The notes below the pieces were generated by a model. It did not search any database. It was not told where the DNA came from and was given only the letters and a program-made list of their open reading frames with translations. The position numbers and the translations under genes were made by a program. A DNA stretch of 46,255 nt from a virus, in the IMG/VR virus record IMGVR_UViG_3300050821_008802, positions 1-46,255 of that record; one strand, written 5' to 3'. Below, piece by piece: positions 1-6,918 of this stretch (the first letter of the stretch is position 1; each line of letters starts with the position of its first letter).

Positions 1-60
1 ACGCTGGATCGTGGGATGCCGCGGCTTGGGCCAGCGGAAGCGGTGGAAGTGATCGAGTGA
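1..60 (+). CDS. C-terminal end of an upstream gene (partial)
   Basis: An open frame enters from the left edge and ends at TGA 58-60. It encodes about 19 residues, ending in Glu-Ala-Val-Glu-Val-Ile-Glu. Too little remains to identify the protein. It has the same orientation as the early operon that follows. A spacer of about 100 bases separates it from the next start; that spacer holds an AT-rich stretch at 75-100 that could carry a promoter, but I see no convincing -35/-10 pair. Confidence 0.4.
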   Translation, partial: TLDRGMPRLGPAEAVEVIE

Positions 61-165
61 CGACCTGATCTCATTCACTTTACATAATACCTGTTATCAG
101 ACACTGAGTCCCGCCTCCCGCAAACCCTCCACTTCAGCCGATGTCGTCGATGACCAGGTGGCCGC

Positions 166-630
166 GTGAACAACTTTCCCGTGCGCTGCGCCCTCTGGCT
201 CGTGACGCTGCTGCTTTATCCGGTCCCGTCCTCGCTGATCGTTCACTCGTTTCGTGTCGAAGTCCTTGGGCAGCACTCGCTACAATACGGCGCGCTTCCC
301 CAGGAGCCAAAATTGCGATTCAGCGATCGCGTCGTGGTGCGCCTGGCGGAAGCCGAATGGAAAGAAATCGACGCCTGGTATCGCGATGACTACCGCATCG
401 CGCGCGTCACCGTTGGGTTCGCCCGATCCGGCAGCCCGATTCCCCACGTTGAAGCCTGTTACCGAGTCCTAGGTGTTCATCCCGACCAAGTGTGGCCGCG
501 CATTGTGGCGCGTCGTCAGGCTTTCTTCGGGGCAGAATATGAAACGTTTTTCGGCAAAGCATCGTCGCCGAAAAAGCCGGTGCGGTCGGTCGGACTCGAA
601 GAGTGTAAGCAGCGGAACAAGGCTGCGTAG
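166..630 (+). CDS. Hypothetical protein, 154 aa, hydrophobic N-terminus
   Basis: Starts at GTG 166 with only a weak upstream AGGTGG. Residues 7-28 are hydrophobic (Ala-Leu-Trp-Leu-Val-Thr-Leu-Leu-Leu) and could be a membrane anchor or uncleaved signal. The rest is soluble and rich in Arg, with an aromatic central part and a Lys/Arg-rich C-terminus (KKPVRSVGLEECKQRNKAA). I do not recognise a family. It is the first complete gene of the rightward early block and is separated from the next gene by a hairpin. If translation starts further inside, the hydrophobic segment would be lost. Confidence 0.55.
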   Translation: MNNFPVRCALWLVTLLLYPVPSSLIVHSFRVEVLGQHSLQYGALPQEPKLRFSDRVVVRLAEAEWKEIDAWYRDDYRIARVTVGFARSGSPIPHVEACYRVLGVHPDQVWPRIVARRQAFFGAEYETFFGKASSPKKPVRSVGLEECKQRNKAA

Positions 631-668
631 TCGTAAGCAGTAAAAAGCTCTGGGCAAAAAACACGAAT

Positions 669-695
669 GGCGCGAGAGCCGCAAACTCTCGCGCC
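669..695. repeat. Perfect 10-bp hairpin before the replication genes
   Basis: GGCGCGAGAG (669-678) and CTCTCGCGCC (686-695) are perfect reverse complements around a 7-base loop. On the + strand no T-run follows, so it is not a standard intrinsic terminator for rightward transcription. It ends 2 bases before GTG 698, the first possible start of the next gene, and 35 bases before ATG 731. A role as translational control hairpin, operator or origin element is possible. Confidence 0.75.
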
Positions 696-697
696 GG

Positions 698-1780
698 GTG
701 AATCGGTTCTCCGCGAACCAATACGGAACCATGTCCGCAATAGCCGCACTATACCCCAACTCGGACTCTACTCCTAGCGGAAAAACGCGCCGCTTCAACT
801 ATGAGGAAATGCTTACCATTGTTGAGTTTTCGGGCGCTCCGCACTCGATCCGCCAAGGCACTCTCAGCGCTCTCAAAGCGCGCGGACGCTGGCCGAATGA
901 TGACGGCCCTGCCACGGGAGTGGTCTGCGTTTCCCTGATCGGCATGATGCTGCATGGCGTCTGTTGTCGCTCGACGGCACGATGGCGGGCGCGGCGCGCG
1001 GTGAAGCTCGGCTACTGGCGGCAACTCCGCGATGCGAACTCCTGGTCGAACTGTCCGAAGTGCGGAGCGGAACGGAACGCAGGCAAGTGCGAGAAGTGCG
1101 ACTACCACGGACGCGCCAAGACTCCGGAAGGCAAAGCCAACTTCGATGAGTTCTGCCGTCCCTTCATGTACGAAATCGATATCGAGAAATTCCGCTCGGC
1201 TCCGCGCCCACGCGAAATTCGTCACTTCGAAGCGCGCACTTATTCCGAGTACAAAGAAGCAGCCAAGCGCGGCCAGCCCTCGAACATCACGCCGATTCGA
1301 AAGCCTGCCCAGGCCGCCCAGCCCGCCGATCCGCCGCGCGAACCGGTTCCCGCTGCGCCGGTGCCACAGAGACAAGTGCCCGCGACCGAACACCATCGCT
1401 CGAACGAACGCCGCCCTCGCGAGGAGGGAGTCGGGATATCCGAACGGGTTGATCGGGCAGCGGCGCGCTTGATGGAACTCTGTGGCCTGCCCCAGATCGA
1501 CAGGGCAGTCCCGTATGTCGTCGCTGCGGTAATCGCGGAGGCAAGATTTTCCGGAACCGAAGTTGAGGACGCGGCCAAATACTTGGCGGACTGCGTAATC
1601 CGCGACCAGAAAAACGGCGTTACGATCAGCCGCTTTTATTTCCGCGACGCGCAATGGAGGAGCCGTGGAGCACTCAAAGGCAATTCAGCTTCGTCAGAAC
1701 GCTCTGAGCGTAGCAAGCGAAATATCCTTGACGGGTTCGCAGCAAATGCTGGCCATCCAGATGCACCTGACGGCTCTTAA
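698..1780 (+). CDS. Putative replication protein with zinc ribbon, 360 aa
   Basis: The N-terminal 90 residues look like a DNA-binding winged-helix segment. A four-cysteine zinc ribbon follows (C119, C122, C131, C134: CPKCGAERNAGKCEKC). A Pro/Ala-rich linker (about 190-250) leads to a C-terminal helical domain with DAAKYLADCVIRDQ, a style seen in phage replication initiators and helicase loaders. The start may be GTG 698, or ATG 731, which would place the 669-695 hairpin outside the gene. The 3' end overlaps the next gene by 116 bases, suggesting tight coupling with another replication protein. The assignment to replication is inferred from position and architecture; I cannot name a family. 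Confidence 0.7.
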   Translation: MNRFSANQYGTMSAIAALYPNSDSTPSGKTRRFNYEEMLTIVEFSGAPHSIRQGTLSALKARGRWPNDDGPATGVVCVSLIGMMLHGVCCRSTARWRARRAVKLGYWRQLRDANSWSNCPKCGAERNAGKCEKCDYHGRAKTPEGKANFDEFCRPFMYEIDIEKFRSAPRPREIRHFEARTYSEYKEAAKRGQPSNITPIRKPAQAAQPADPPREPVPAAPVPQRQVPATEHHRSNERRPREEGVGISERVDRAAARLMELCGLPQIDRAVPYVVAAVIAEARFSGTEVEDAAKYLADCVIRDQKNGVTISRFYFRDAQWRSRGALKGNSASSERSERSKRNILDGFAANAGHPDAPDGS

Positions 1781-2252
1781 CGCAAAGTCGGAACCTGAGG
1801 CGGAGTTAGTCGCGGAGTTTGATCGAAGATTTTCAGGGGAGCCGCCTAATGCTATCGAATGGGCATTTGTGGCATGGCGCGACGAGTCGAGGTTTTTTCC
1901 TTCGGTTGCGGATATTCGCCGGCTCCTGAAGCTGTGGAGGCGCGCCGAGCGGGAGCGACTGGAGTTGGAGTCCCGGCTCAGTGAGAGATTTCTGCTCGAA
2001 GAACGGCGCAAACAAGGACTTGTGCCGGACTTCAAAGAGGTGCTGGCAGAGTTACGGCGGATCGCCGAGGAGGTCAGACCCGAGTGCATGGAAAAAGAGG
2101 AGCAGTTTCAAAAGAAACTCATGCGCCACGCGCTGTCCGCCGTTCCCACGCTCGCCCTCAGCGAAGAGGAGATTCAGAAGCGGCGGCAAAAAGAGCGTGC
2201 CGAAATTCAGCATTATCACGAACTCGAAGGACAGCAGGATGGCTCCTATTGA
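1665..2252 (+). CDS. Putative helicase-loader-like replication protein, 195 aa
   Basis: Starts at GTG 1665 behind a GGAGG at 1656-1660. The protein is mostly helical and highly charged. The segment WAFVAWRDESRFFPSVADI (about 66-84) resembles the 'screening' segment of phage replisome organiser and helicase-loader proteins, where a FP-x-V-A-D-I turn precedes a long coiled region. The C-terminal half is rich in Glu, Lys and Arg. It overlaps the preceding zinc-ribbon gene in another frame, so the two are very likely co-expressed. I see no ATPase motif, so it would need a partner helicase supplied by the host or by another phage gene. Function is inferred from context. Confidence 0.65.
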   Translation: MEHSKAIQLRQNALSVASEISLTGSQQMLAIQMHLTALNAKSEPEAELVAEFDRRFSGEPPNAIEWAFVAWRDESRFFPSVADIRRLLKLWRRAERERLELESRLSERFLLEERRKQGLVPDFKEVLAELRRIAEEVRPECMEKEEQFQKKLMRHALSAVPTLALSEEEIQKRRQKERAEIQHYHELEGQQDGSY

Positions 2253-2273
2253 AATCTTCGCAATAAAAACTCA

Positions 2274-2310
2274 GGCCGCGTCTTTTCCCCGAAAAGAATC
2301 AAACGCGGCC
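2274..2310. repeat. Nested two-stem hairpin
   Basis: Outer arms GGCCGCGT (2274-2281) and ACGCGGCC (2303-2310) enclose an inner hairpin, CTTTTC (2282-2287), loop CCC, GAAAAG (2291-2296), then a 6-base bulge AATCAA. All 14 pairs are Watson-Crick. No T-run follows. It sits just after the replication gene and 19 bases before the next start (ATG 2330), with AAGGA between. It may be a translational switch or an origin element. Confidence 0.7.
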
Positions 2311-2329
2311 ACAAAGGATGAAACGAACT

Positions 2330-2458
2330 ATGAGTACACAATACCAGACCCCGCAAGCGGTCGAGCCTGAGAAGTTAAACGAGCCGCCACTCACTGCCGG
2401 AGAAGTCGCGCAGACTCTCGCCGAACTGATCCGCAATGGGATTCGTCAAGAGAGTTAA
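2330..2458 (+). CDS. Small hypothetical protein, 42 aa
   Basis: ATG 2330 follows an AAAGGA about ten bases upstream. The product has a disordered start and a helical end (LTAGEVAQTLAELIRNGIRQ), which looks like a small helical adaptor. It overlaps the next small gene by 23 bases in another frame. It lies in a chain of three overlapping mini-genes that leads into the P-loop ATPase. No family recognised. Confidence 0.5.
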   Translation: MSTQYQTPQAVEPEKLNEPPLTAGEVAQTLAELIRNGIRQES

Positions 2459-2540
2459 AGACGGATTCGGCATCACGAGCTACCAATTGGTTCACCGGGG
2501 CGCGAAAGAACTGGAGACCAATGATGACTTCGTCGCATAA
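2436..2540 (+). CDS. Small hypothetical protein, 34 aa
   Basis: The frame runs from ATG 2436 to TAA 2538-2540. It is basic at the N-terminus (MGFVKRVKDGFGITSYQLVH) and has no obvious motif. It overlaps the genes on both sides, as expected in a translationally coupled chain, but could also be a chance frame. No function can be assigned. Confidence 0.35.
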   Translation: MGFVKRVKDGFGITSYQLVHRGAKELETNDDFVA

Positions 2541-2634
2541 CGCGCTTCCCGTGCGCGCTCCCAAACGATCTGGGTATTTGTTTGAGCCTCTGCCCATGCC
2601 GGTTGAGGAGAGAAAGGCGAGTCGGGTGCAATGA
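2521..2634 (+). CDS. Small hypothetical protein, 37 aa
   Basis: The frame starts at ATG 2521 (a second ATG follows at 2524) and stops at TGA 2632-2634. The stop overlaps the ATG of the ATPase gene in an ATGA junction, and GAGGAG at 2607-2612 lies inside it. It may act mainly as a leader that couples translation into the ATPase gene. The product is short, basic and Pro-containing. No family recognised. Confidence 0.45.
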   Translation: MMTSSHNALPVRAPKRSGYLFEPLPMPVEERKASRVQ

Positions 2635-4154
2635 AAGACATTCTGCTGGGTTACGAAGTTGGCAGCGGCAAAGAAGTCCTGATCCCGGTGCGCCACATGT
2701 GCGTCACCGGGCAGACGCAGGAGAGCGGCAAGACCACGACTCTCGAAGCCCTGATCGGTCGCAGTGAAAAGCGCGCCATCGCCTTCGTCACCAAGCGCGG
2801 CGAACGCAGTTTTGAAAGCGGCCGGAAAATCCTTCCCTACTTTCAGGAACGTGCCGACTGGGAATTTGTCGAGTCGGTCATCGAAGCCATCATGCGGCAG
2901 AAGATGAAGTTCGAGCGCGCCTGGATCGTCCGGGCCTGCAAAGGGGCAGAATCGCTCGCTGATGTTCGCGACAATATCCGCGAACTGATGGCGAAATCGA
3001 AACGCAGCATGGATCAGGACTTGTACATGCTGCTCGGCGAATACCTGGACAAGGTTCTGCCGCTCCTGGCGCGGCTTCCCAAGGCCGACGAAATCCAGCT
3101 TAAGCCGGGATTGAATGTGATGGACCTGCGCAGCTACCCGGACGAATTGCAAATGCTGATTATCTCTTCGTCCATGCGCTGGGTGCACGAAGAGGAAAGC
3201 GATGTCATCACAATTCTGCCCGAGGCGTGGAAGTTCGCTCCACAGGGCCGCAACACGCCAGTGAAACTCGAAGTCCGCAAGATCGCCCGCGAAGGCGCCG
3301 GACTGAAGAATTACATCTGGGTCGATTCGCAGGACATCGCGGGAGTGGAAAAAGAAATCCTGCGCGCCGCCTCGGTCTGGCTGATTGGGGTGCAGCGCGA
3401 GTCGAACGAGATCGAACGCTCGCTCTCCTCAATTCCGAAGGGCATCAAGCGCCCGAAAGAAGGCGATATCCCGCAGTTGCGCCTGGGGCAGTTCTTCGCA
3501 TGCTGGGGCGAACACGTTCGCAAAGTGTACGTCATGCCGACGTGGATGCGGCAGATCGAAGCCATCAAGATTGCGCGCGGCGAGATGCGCGTGGAAGATA
3601 TCACGCCGCCGCCGCGCGCCAAGGAGGAAGGAATGGACTACAAGTCGGCCTATGAAGAAGCGCAACAAACGATCGGTGCGCTCAATGAGCAGATAAAAAA
3701 GCTTGAGCGCACAATCGCTTCGATTGAGCAAACCCTGGTGGCGCCGAAGGCGAGCCCGGCGCAAATCAAAGAGGCACAGGCCCACGCAACAACATTGGAG
3801 CCTCTAGCGGCATCGCTGGTCGGCGAAGAAGTCGCCATGTCGCTCGAAGTGAAGCGTCCGGTGATCGATTTAACCAAGCGCGTCTATGTGGTCGAAGCAA
3901 ACACAGACACCTTGTTCGGAAAGATAGCGCTGCTGGTTTCCGAAGGCTTCTTCGATCAAACCAAGAAAGCATTTGCGGGCCTGACCGAGTTGGAGCGCAG
4001 AGGTCACAACCCCGGCCAAGCCAATTTTTACCGTGAAATCGCCAAGCTTGCGGAATTGGGCTTCCTCTCGAAAGAGGGCAAAGACGGGAAGGGAGGCTAT
4101 AAGACCGTCCCCGGCATGAAGGTCAACGTGAAAGAGGTTGAGGCGGTTGCATGA
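2631..4154 (+). CDS. HerA/FtsK-superfamily P-loop ATPase, 507 aa
   Basis: Residues 27-37 form a Walker A motif (GQTQESGKTTT). Around residues 192-200 is a Walker-B-like strand ending in TILPEAW, where the usual Asp-Glu pair reads Pro-Glu. Near 230 the strand YIWVDSQDIAGV carries the Gln typical of HerA/VirD4-type ATPases. A coiled coil (about 340-380, KSAYEEAQQTIGALNEQIKK) is followed by a C-terminal winged-helix-like domain (about 430-500). This architecture fits a ring ATPase that moves DNA, such as a helicase or translocase. No DnaB-type helicase was recognised in the window, so it could serve phage replication or recombination; that is inference. The start is fixed by the ATGA overlap with the preceding mini-gene, and it ends in an ATGA overlap with the next. 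Confidence 0.75.
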   Translation: MKDILLGYEVGSGKEVLIPVRHMCVTGQTQESGKTTTLEALIGRSEKRAIAFVTKRGERSFESGRKILPYFQERADWEFVESVIEAIMRQKMKFERAWIVRACKGAESLADVRDNIRELMAKSKRSMDQDLYMLLGEYLDKVLPLLARLPKADEIQLKPGLNVMDLRSYPDELQMLIISSSMRWVHEEESDVITILPEAWKFAPQGRNTPVKLEVRKIAREGAGLKNYIWVDSQDIAGVEKEILRAASVWLIGVQRESNEIERSLSSIPKGIKRPKEGDIPQLRLGQFFACWGEHVRKVYVMPTWMRQIEAIKIARGEMRVEDITPPPRAKEEGMDYKSAYEEAQQTIGALNEQIKKLERTIASIEQTLVAPKASPAQIKEAQAHATTLEPLAASLVGEEVAMSLEVKRPVIDLTKRVYVVEANTDTLFGKIALLVSEGFFDQTKKAFAGLTELERRGHNPGQANFYREIAKLAELGFLSKEGKDGKGGYKTVPGMKVNVKEVEAVA

Positions 4155-4366
4155 CCTCCGAACTCTCCATCGTCGGCGACTTCTCCCCGGACTTCGGCCC
4201 GGAACTGGCTCCTGCAAACCTGGATAACGTTTGGTGCAACGCCTGTTGTGGGCGAAGAACGTTTGAAGTCGTGGAAGTCTCGAATGCCGGGAGAATCGGC
4301 TGGTGCTACGGCTGCGGAGAAAGAAAGTTCATCCCGTGGGACAGAACGAATTCGGAGGCTGCGTAG
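4151..4366 (+). CDS. Small zinc-ribbon protein, 71 aa
   Basis: The ATG overlaps the ATPase stop (ATGA at 4151-4154). Two Cys pairs, CNACCG and CYGCGE, about 25 residues apart, would hold one zinc ion in a ribbon fold. The stop is directly followed by the next ATG. Its tight coupling to the ATPase suggests a partner role, for example nucleic acid or protein recognition, but this is only inferred. Confidence 0.65.
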   Translation: MTSELSIVGDFSPDFGPELAPANLDNVWCNACCGRRTFEVVEVSNAGRIGWCYGCGERKFIPWDRTNSEAA

Positions 4367-4603
4367 ATGATGGCAAATCTGCTTTTGCTGGCTCACTGCA
4401 TTCTCTACTCCGGATTTCTCACGATGGGATTGCCAGCCGTATTTCTGGCGGCGATTGTGGAAGCGAAGTACCACCGGATTGCAAAGTTCGTTGAATTTCT
4501 GAACCGAGTTTCCGAGGACGGACTGGATCGAAGGGGAAAAGACGGGGAGGTCTCAGTATCCACGCCCAGTCCGTCTCCGGAAAAAGTGTGGAGGGTGGCG
4601 TGA
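4367..4603 (+). CDS. Small membrane protein, 78 aa
   Basis: Residues 2-32 are strongly hydrophobic (NLLLLAHCILYSGFLTMGLP, then AVFLAAIVEA) and should form one or two membrane helices. A basic cytoplasmic tail follows (YHRIAKF), ending in a Ser/Pro-rich segment. It starts immediately after the previous stop and its own stop overlaps the next GTG. No family recognised; it could be a regulator of the cell envelope. Confidence 0.55.
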   Translation: MMANLLLLAHCILYSGFLTMGLPAVFLAAIVEAKYHRIAKFVEFLNRVSEDGLDRRGKDGEVSVSTPSPSPEKVWRVA

Positions 4604-4731
4604 GCGATAGACAGGCTGTGGCTTTTAGTTTTCCGTGCGCGGCGGCACAGGAAACTCTCGACCAGAAATTCTGGGAGCGCATGTGCGTGGATGGACGCTG
4701 GCTTTCGACGATTGTCACGATTAACAAGTGA
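4600..4731 (+). CDS. N-terminal fragment of an interrupted protein, 43 aa
   Basis: Starts at GTG 4600 in a GTGA overlap and stops at TGA 4729-4731. The same reading frame continues after the stop into the next entry. The end of this part (ERMCVDGRWLSTIVTINK) and the start of the next (FNHGRPVWHASVAVLDMR) read like one continuous domain, similar to small phage proteins with a GRPVWHAS core (DUF7694-like, from memory). It may be a pseudogene, a readthrough gene or two split genes. Confidence 0.45.
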   Translation: MSDRQAVAFSFPCAAAQETLDQKFWERMCVDGRWLSTIVTINK

Positions 4732-4755
4732 CTGGATTTTAATCATGGGCGGCCC

Positions 4756-5034
4756 GTGTGGCACGCCTCGGTAGCGGTGCTGGATATGCGGAGAGGGCGA
4801 ACATTGCAGATCGAGGAACTTTCGGAATCGACGAAGCGAGTTGCGGCCAAAGTTGCGAAGCTCCTGCTTGGCGGCGTCGGACAGATTCCCAGTTCGCTTG
4901 AACAGCAGGTTGTCGCGCTGCACTATCGGCGCGCTCTGACGGAAGAAGAATACGGGTCGCTCCCTGAATCATGGTGCGCAATTCCTCCAGTTCACGAAGC
5001 CGGACGCGGGTTGATTTTGGAGGAAAACACCTGA
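4756..5034 (+). CDS. C-terminal part of a DUF7694-like phage protein, 92 aa
   Basis: The frame opens right after TGA 4729-4731. GTG 4756 is the first standard start, but the conserved-looking sequence begins upstream of it (FNHGRPVWHASV), so the true N-terminus is unclear. The pattern of an aromatic GRPVWHAS strand and a later HYRRALTEEE helix matches small phage proteins I know as DUF7694-like; their function is unknown. The stop overlaps the ATG of the next gene (TGATG). See the finding on the in-frame TGA. Confidence 0.5.
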   Translation: MWHASVAVLDMRRGRTLQIEELSESTKRVAAKVAKLLLGGVGQIPSSLEQQVVALHYRRALTEEEYGSLPESWCAIPPVHEAGRGLILEENT

Positions 5035-5231
5035 TGACCGACTACGCAATCAAAGTCATCCAGAAAAACGGCGACGAAGATTTTCTCTGCGACGGATTAG
5101 GGAACACCCCAACCCGCTTTCCTTCTTACGCCGCCGCCATGCGGCAGTACGACTTCCTGAAGGTCGGCATGGAGGGCGACGTTAAGTCGATCAACGTGGT
5201 GAAGTATCCGAAGGGAAGGAAATCGGCATGA
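5034..5231 (+). CDS. Hypothetical protein, 65 aa
   Basis: ATG 5034 overlaps the previous stop (TGATG) and is preceded by GGAGG about ten bases upstream. The product (MTDYAIKVIQKNGDEDFLCD then a Phe/Tyr-rich helix) has an alpha/beta look with a basic tail. The stop forms an ATGA junction with the next gene. No family recognised. Confidence 0.6.
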   Translation: MTDYAIKVIQKNGDEDFLCDGLGNTPTRFPSYAAAMRQYDFLKVGMEGDVKSINVVKYPKGRKSA

Positions 5232-5443
5232 TAACTCTGTTCCGATTTTTGCTGTGGCGGCTTTACCGCCGCCGAAGGTTAGAACGAAAGCTTTTCTCCA
5301 TGTCGGAGCCGCAGTTGAATCTCGTGGAAGCCCGGATGAGGGAGGCCGAGCAATGGACTCCGGGGATCGAAGAACTGTTCGAGAAATTCAGGGAACACGC
5401 GAGACTGAAGGCGGAACTGGAAGAAATGGGGATTGAGGCGTGA
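5228..5443 (+). CDS. Small basic helical protein, 71 aa
   Basis: Coupled by ATGA at 5228. The N-terminus is hydrophobic and very basic (ITLFRFLLWRLYRRRRLERK), followed by a charged helix likely to form a coiled coil. It could bind membrane or nucleic acid. The stop overlaps the GTG of the next gene. No family recognised. Confidence 0.55.
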   Translation: MITLFRFLLWRLYRRRRLERKLFSMSEPQLNLVEARMREAEQWTPGIEELFEKFREHARLKAELEEMGIEA

Positions 5444-5736
5444 CTCTCACCCGCCAACTCGATCTCGCCAGCCAGCGCGTCGTGCGTGCGCGATTGAAAC
5501 CGCTCGATCAGATACCGGAAGAGTTTCTGTGCTGCGAGCCGCATAAAGAGCGATTGGCAAAGTACCTCGACCGAGTTCTCGAAGCTCTGCCCGATCAGTC
5601 TTTCGATGCGGACATCGCCTGCCCGTTCTGCGGCAGAGCGTTGAAAGCCGTGAAGTGCATGAGCATCCGGCGGATCGACGCGGGCTGCTGGATTCCGATT
5701 GCCTGCTACGAGTTTGACGAAGGAGTCTGCCAGTGA
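5440..5736 (+). CDS. Small zinc-binding protein, 98 aa
   Basis: Starts at GTG 5440 in a GTGA junction. The N-terminal half is helical. Around residues 60-73 CPFCGRALKAVKC looks like a zinc site, and three further Cys residues are scattered (CCEP, AGCW, VCQ). Its stop overlaps the next start (GTGA). It is one of many small Cys-rich early proteins here. No specific function can be given. Confidence 0.6.
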   Translation: MTLTRQLDLASQRVVRARLKPLDQIPEEFLCCEPHKERLAKYLDRVLEALPDQSFDADIACPFCGRALKAVKCMSIRRIDAGCWIPIACYEFDEGVCQ

Positions 5737-6314
5737 GCGCCGCCTTCCAACTCGACTTCACCGGGCCGCAAACGTCATGCGACTATCCCGGCTGTAAGCT
5801 CAATGCCTTTCACGAAGGCGAACACGAGTTCGCGACTCCCGAAGAAAAGCATGCACGCCTTCTTGGCAGCGCCAACCACTACGGCACGAACACCCGCTCC
5901 TACAACCGCTCGGCGGAAAAGCACGAAATGGATCGCCAGCGGAAAGAAGCCACAGCGCGCTATCTTGCGGAACGTGCCGAGTCGGACGCCCCTCCGAAGA
6001 TGAAGACTCAGCTCGACCAAGCGAAGGAGAAGATCGCGAAAGCGGAACTCTCCGATGCCCACTCGGTCAGCCTGACGCGGGGAGAATGGTCCGCTCTCTG
6101 GATGGCCGATCCGCGCAACCGGAAAGAAGTCTTTGCGCCCGTCGTCTGCACCTGCGCCCAGCGCCCCTATCCGCACGAAGTCGGCATTCATAAAAAGACC
6201 GGAGCAGAACGGCCGGGAGTTTATTACGACTACTACGACACTGCGATCCGATTCGCAGAGAAAGAAATGCGCTGGCCGTGGAGTCTGCGGTGGGCGCCGG
6301 AGATGGAGGCGTGA
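5733..6314 (+). CDS. Hypothetical protein, 193 aa
   Basis: GTG 5733 overlaps the previous stop. The N-terminus has a possible metal site (CDYPGCKLNAFHEGEH: two Cys, two His). The middle (about 65-110) is a long charged helix. The C-terminus has a repeated aromatic pattern (YYDYYDTAIRFAEKEMRWPW). The last bases, from 6294, belong to a repeat also found at 11188. No family recognised. Confidence 0.6.
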   Translation: MSAAFQLDFTGPQTSCDYPGCKLNAFHEGEHEFATPEEKHARLLGSANHYGTNTRSYNRSAEKHEMDRQRKEATARYLAERAESDAPPKMKTQLDQAKEKIAKAELSDAHSVSLTRGEWSALWMADPRNRKEVFAPVVCTCAQRPYPHEVGIHKKTGAERPGVYYDYYDTAIRFAEKEMRWPWSLRWAPEMEA

Positions 6315-6315
6315 A
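6294..6315 (+). repeat. Direct repeat A, copy 1
   Basis: GCGCCGGAGATGGAGG followed by CGTGAA. The same 22 bases occur at 11188-11209 with one mismatch. It carries the ribosome binding site of the following gene. Together with repeat B it flanks a pair of possibly related gene blocks. Confidence 0.8.
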
Positions 6316-6521
6316 TGGCGACAGACTTGACACCACTCGTGAATCGCGCACGCAAAGGCGGAGAGTTCACGCTCAATGAAATCCGCGACTACATCGGGCC
6401 GCAGGTTTCGGGGGATCGAGCGATGGAGCTCACGATTCGCGTTCACACCTCAGTGCAGGACTTAAGCGAGCCGGAGCGTATCTGCGCTCTCGTTTGTGCT
6501 TTGATGATGGAGTTAATTTGA
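6315..6521 (+). CDS. Small helical protein, 68 aa
   Basis: ATG 6315 lies directly after the previous stop and behind GGAGATGGAGG. The protein ends in a hydrophobic helix (RICALVCALMMELI). The 84-aa protein at 11205 sits behind the same repeat and has a similar C-terminal helix (RMLAVVLFMIMALDD), so the two may be distant paralogues. The stop overlaps the next ATG (TGATG). Confidence 0.55.
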   Translation: MATDLTPLVNRARKGGEFTLNEIRDYIGPQVSGDRAMELTIRVHTSVQDLSEPERICALVCALMMELI

Positions 6522-6880
6522 TGGACGCGATCGAGGAATTGCTTTATACGCCCGCATCTTTCGTCTGCGACAAGTGCGGATTTCGTTTGGAGAAGCGCAC
6601 GATGCTTGCCGCAACCGGGCAAGTCGGCGTGAAGATCGGCGGAGAAGAGTGCGAGGATCCATGTCCGAACGACGGCGAACAGATGCGTCGCGTCACATGG
6701 AAAGAAATGGCTCTGTCTTCCTCGGAGTCGGCGCACGAACTCATGCTTGCCTTGATTGAGTCGATCAAACTCCAGAGCCACTACGCCGCGATTCTCAATG
6801 GATACGACGGCGGCGAGCGGCTGCAATTCTCTTGCGTAGCTGCGTGGATCGAGCGGCTAAGGAAAGTGGGAACTCTTTGA
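6521..6880 (+). CDS. Small zinc-binding protein, 119 aa
   Basis: ATG 6521 overlaps the previous stop. Cys residues in VCDKCGF (about 19-22) and CEDPCPNDGE (about 46-50) could bind one zinc. The C-terminal half is helical with a conserved-looking SCVAAWIERLRK end. Its stop overlaps the next ATG. No family recognised; probably a small early protein acting on host factors, which is only a guess. Confidence 0.6.
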   Translation: MDAIEELLYTPASFVCDKCGFRLEKRTMLAATGQVGVKIGGEECEDPCPNDGEQMRRVTWKEMALSSSESAHELMLALIESIKLQSHYAAILNGYDGGERLQFSCVAAWIERLRKVGTL

Positions 6881-6918
6881 TGAGCTACCGCGAAGAAAAC
6901 GGGCAAGTGGTGCTGACC
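6880..6918 (+). repeat. Direct repeat B, copy 1
   Basis: The first 39 bases of this gene match 11456-11494 with two mismatches, both silent. The repeat includes the start codon and the N-terminal module MSYREENGQVVLT. Confidence 0.85.

Noticed and set aside
53-169. Open frame ending in a GTGA junction at 166
   Set aside because: No start codon other than CTG, and a stop at 50-52 limits it; too weak to call a gene.
749-1654. 301-codon minus frame opposite the zinc-ribbon replication gene
   Set aside because: The + strand has a Cys4 zinc ribbon and coupling to the next gene; the minus frame has no such signal.
2239-2370. 43-aa + frame covering the nested hairpin
   Set aside because: It overlaps the replication gene end and the next gene, and has no clear start signal; the hairpin is better read as non-coding.
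2391-3188. 265-codon minus frame opposite the ATPase start
   Set aside because: The + strand has Walker A and ATGA coupling, so this is a shadow.
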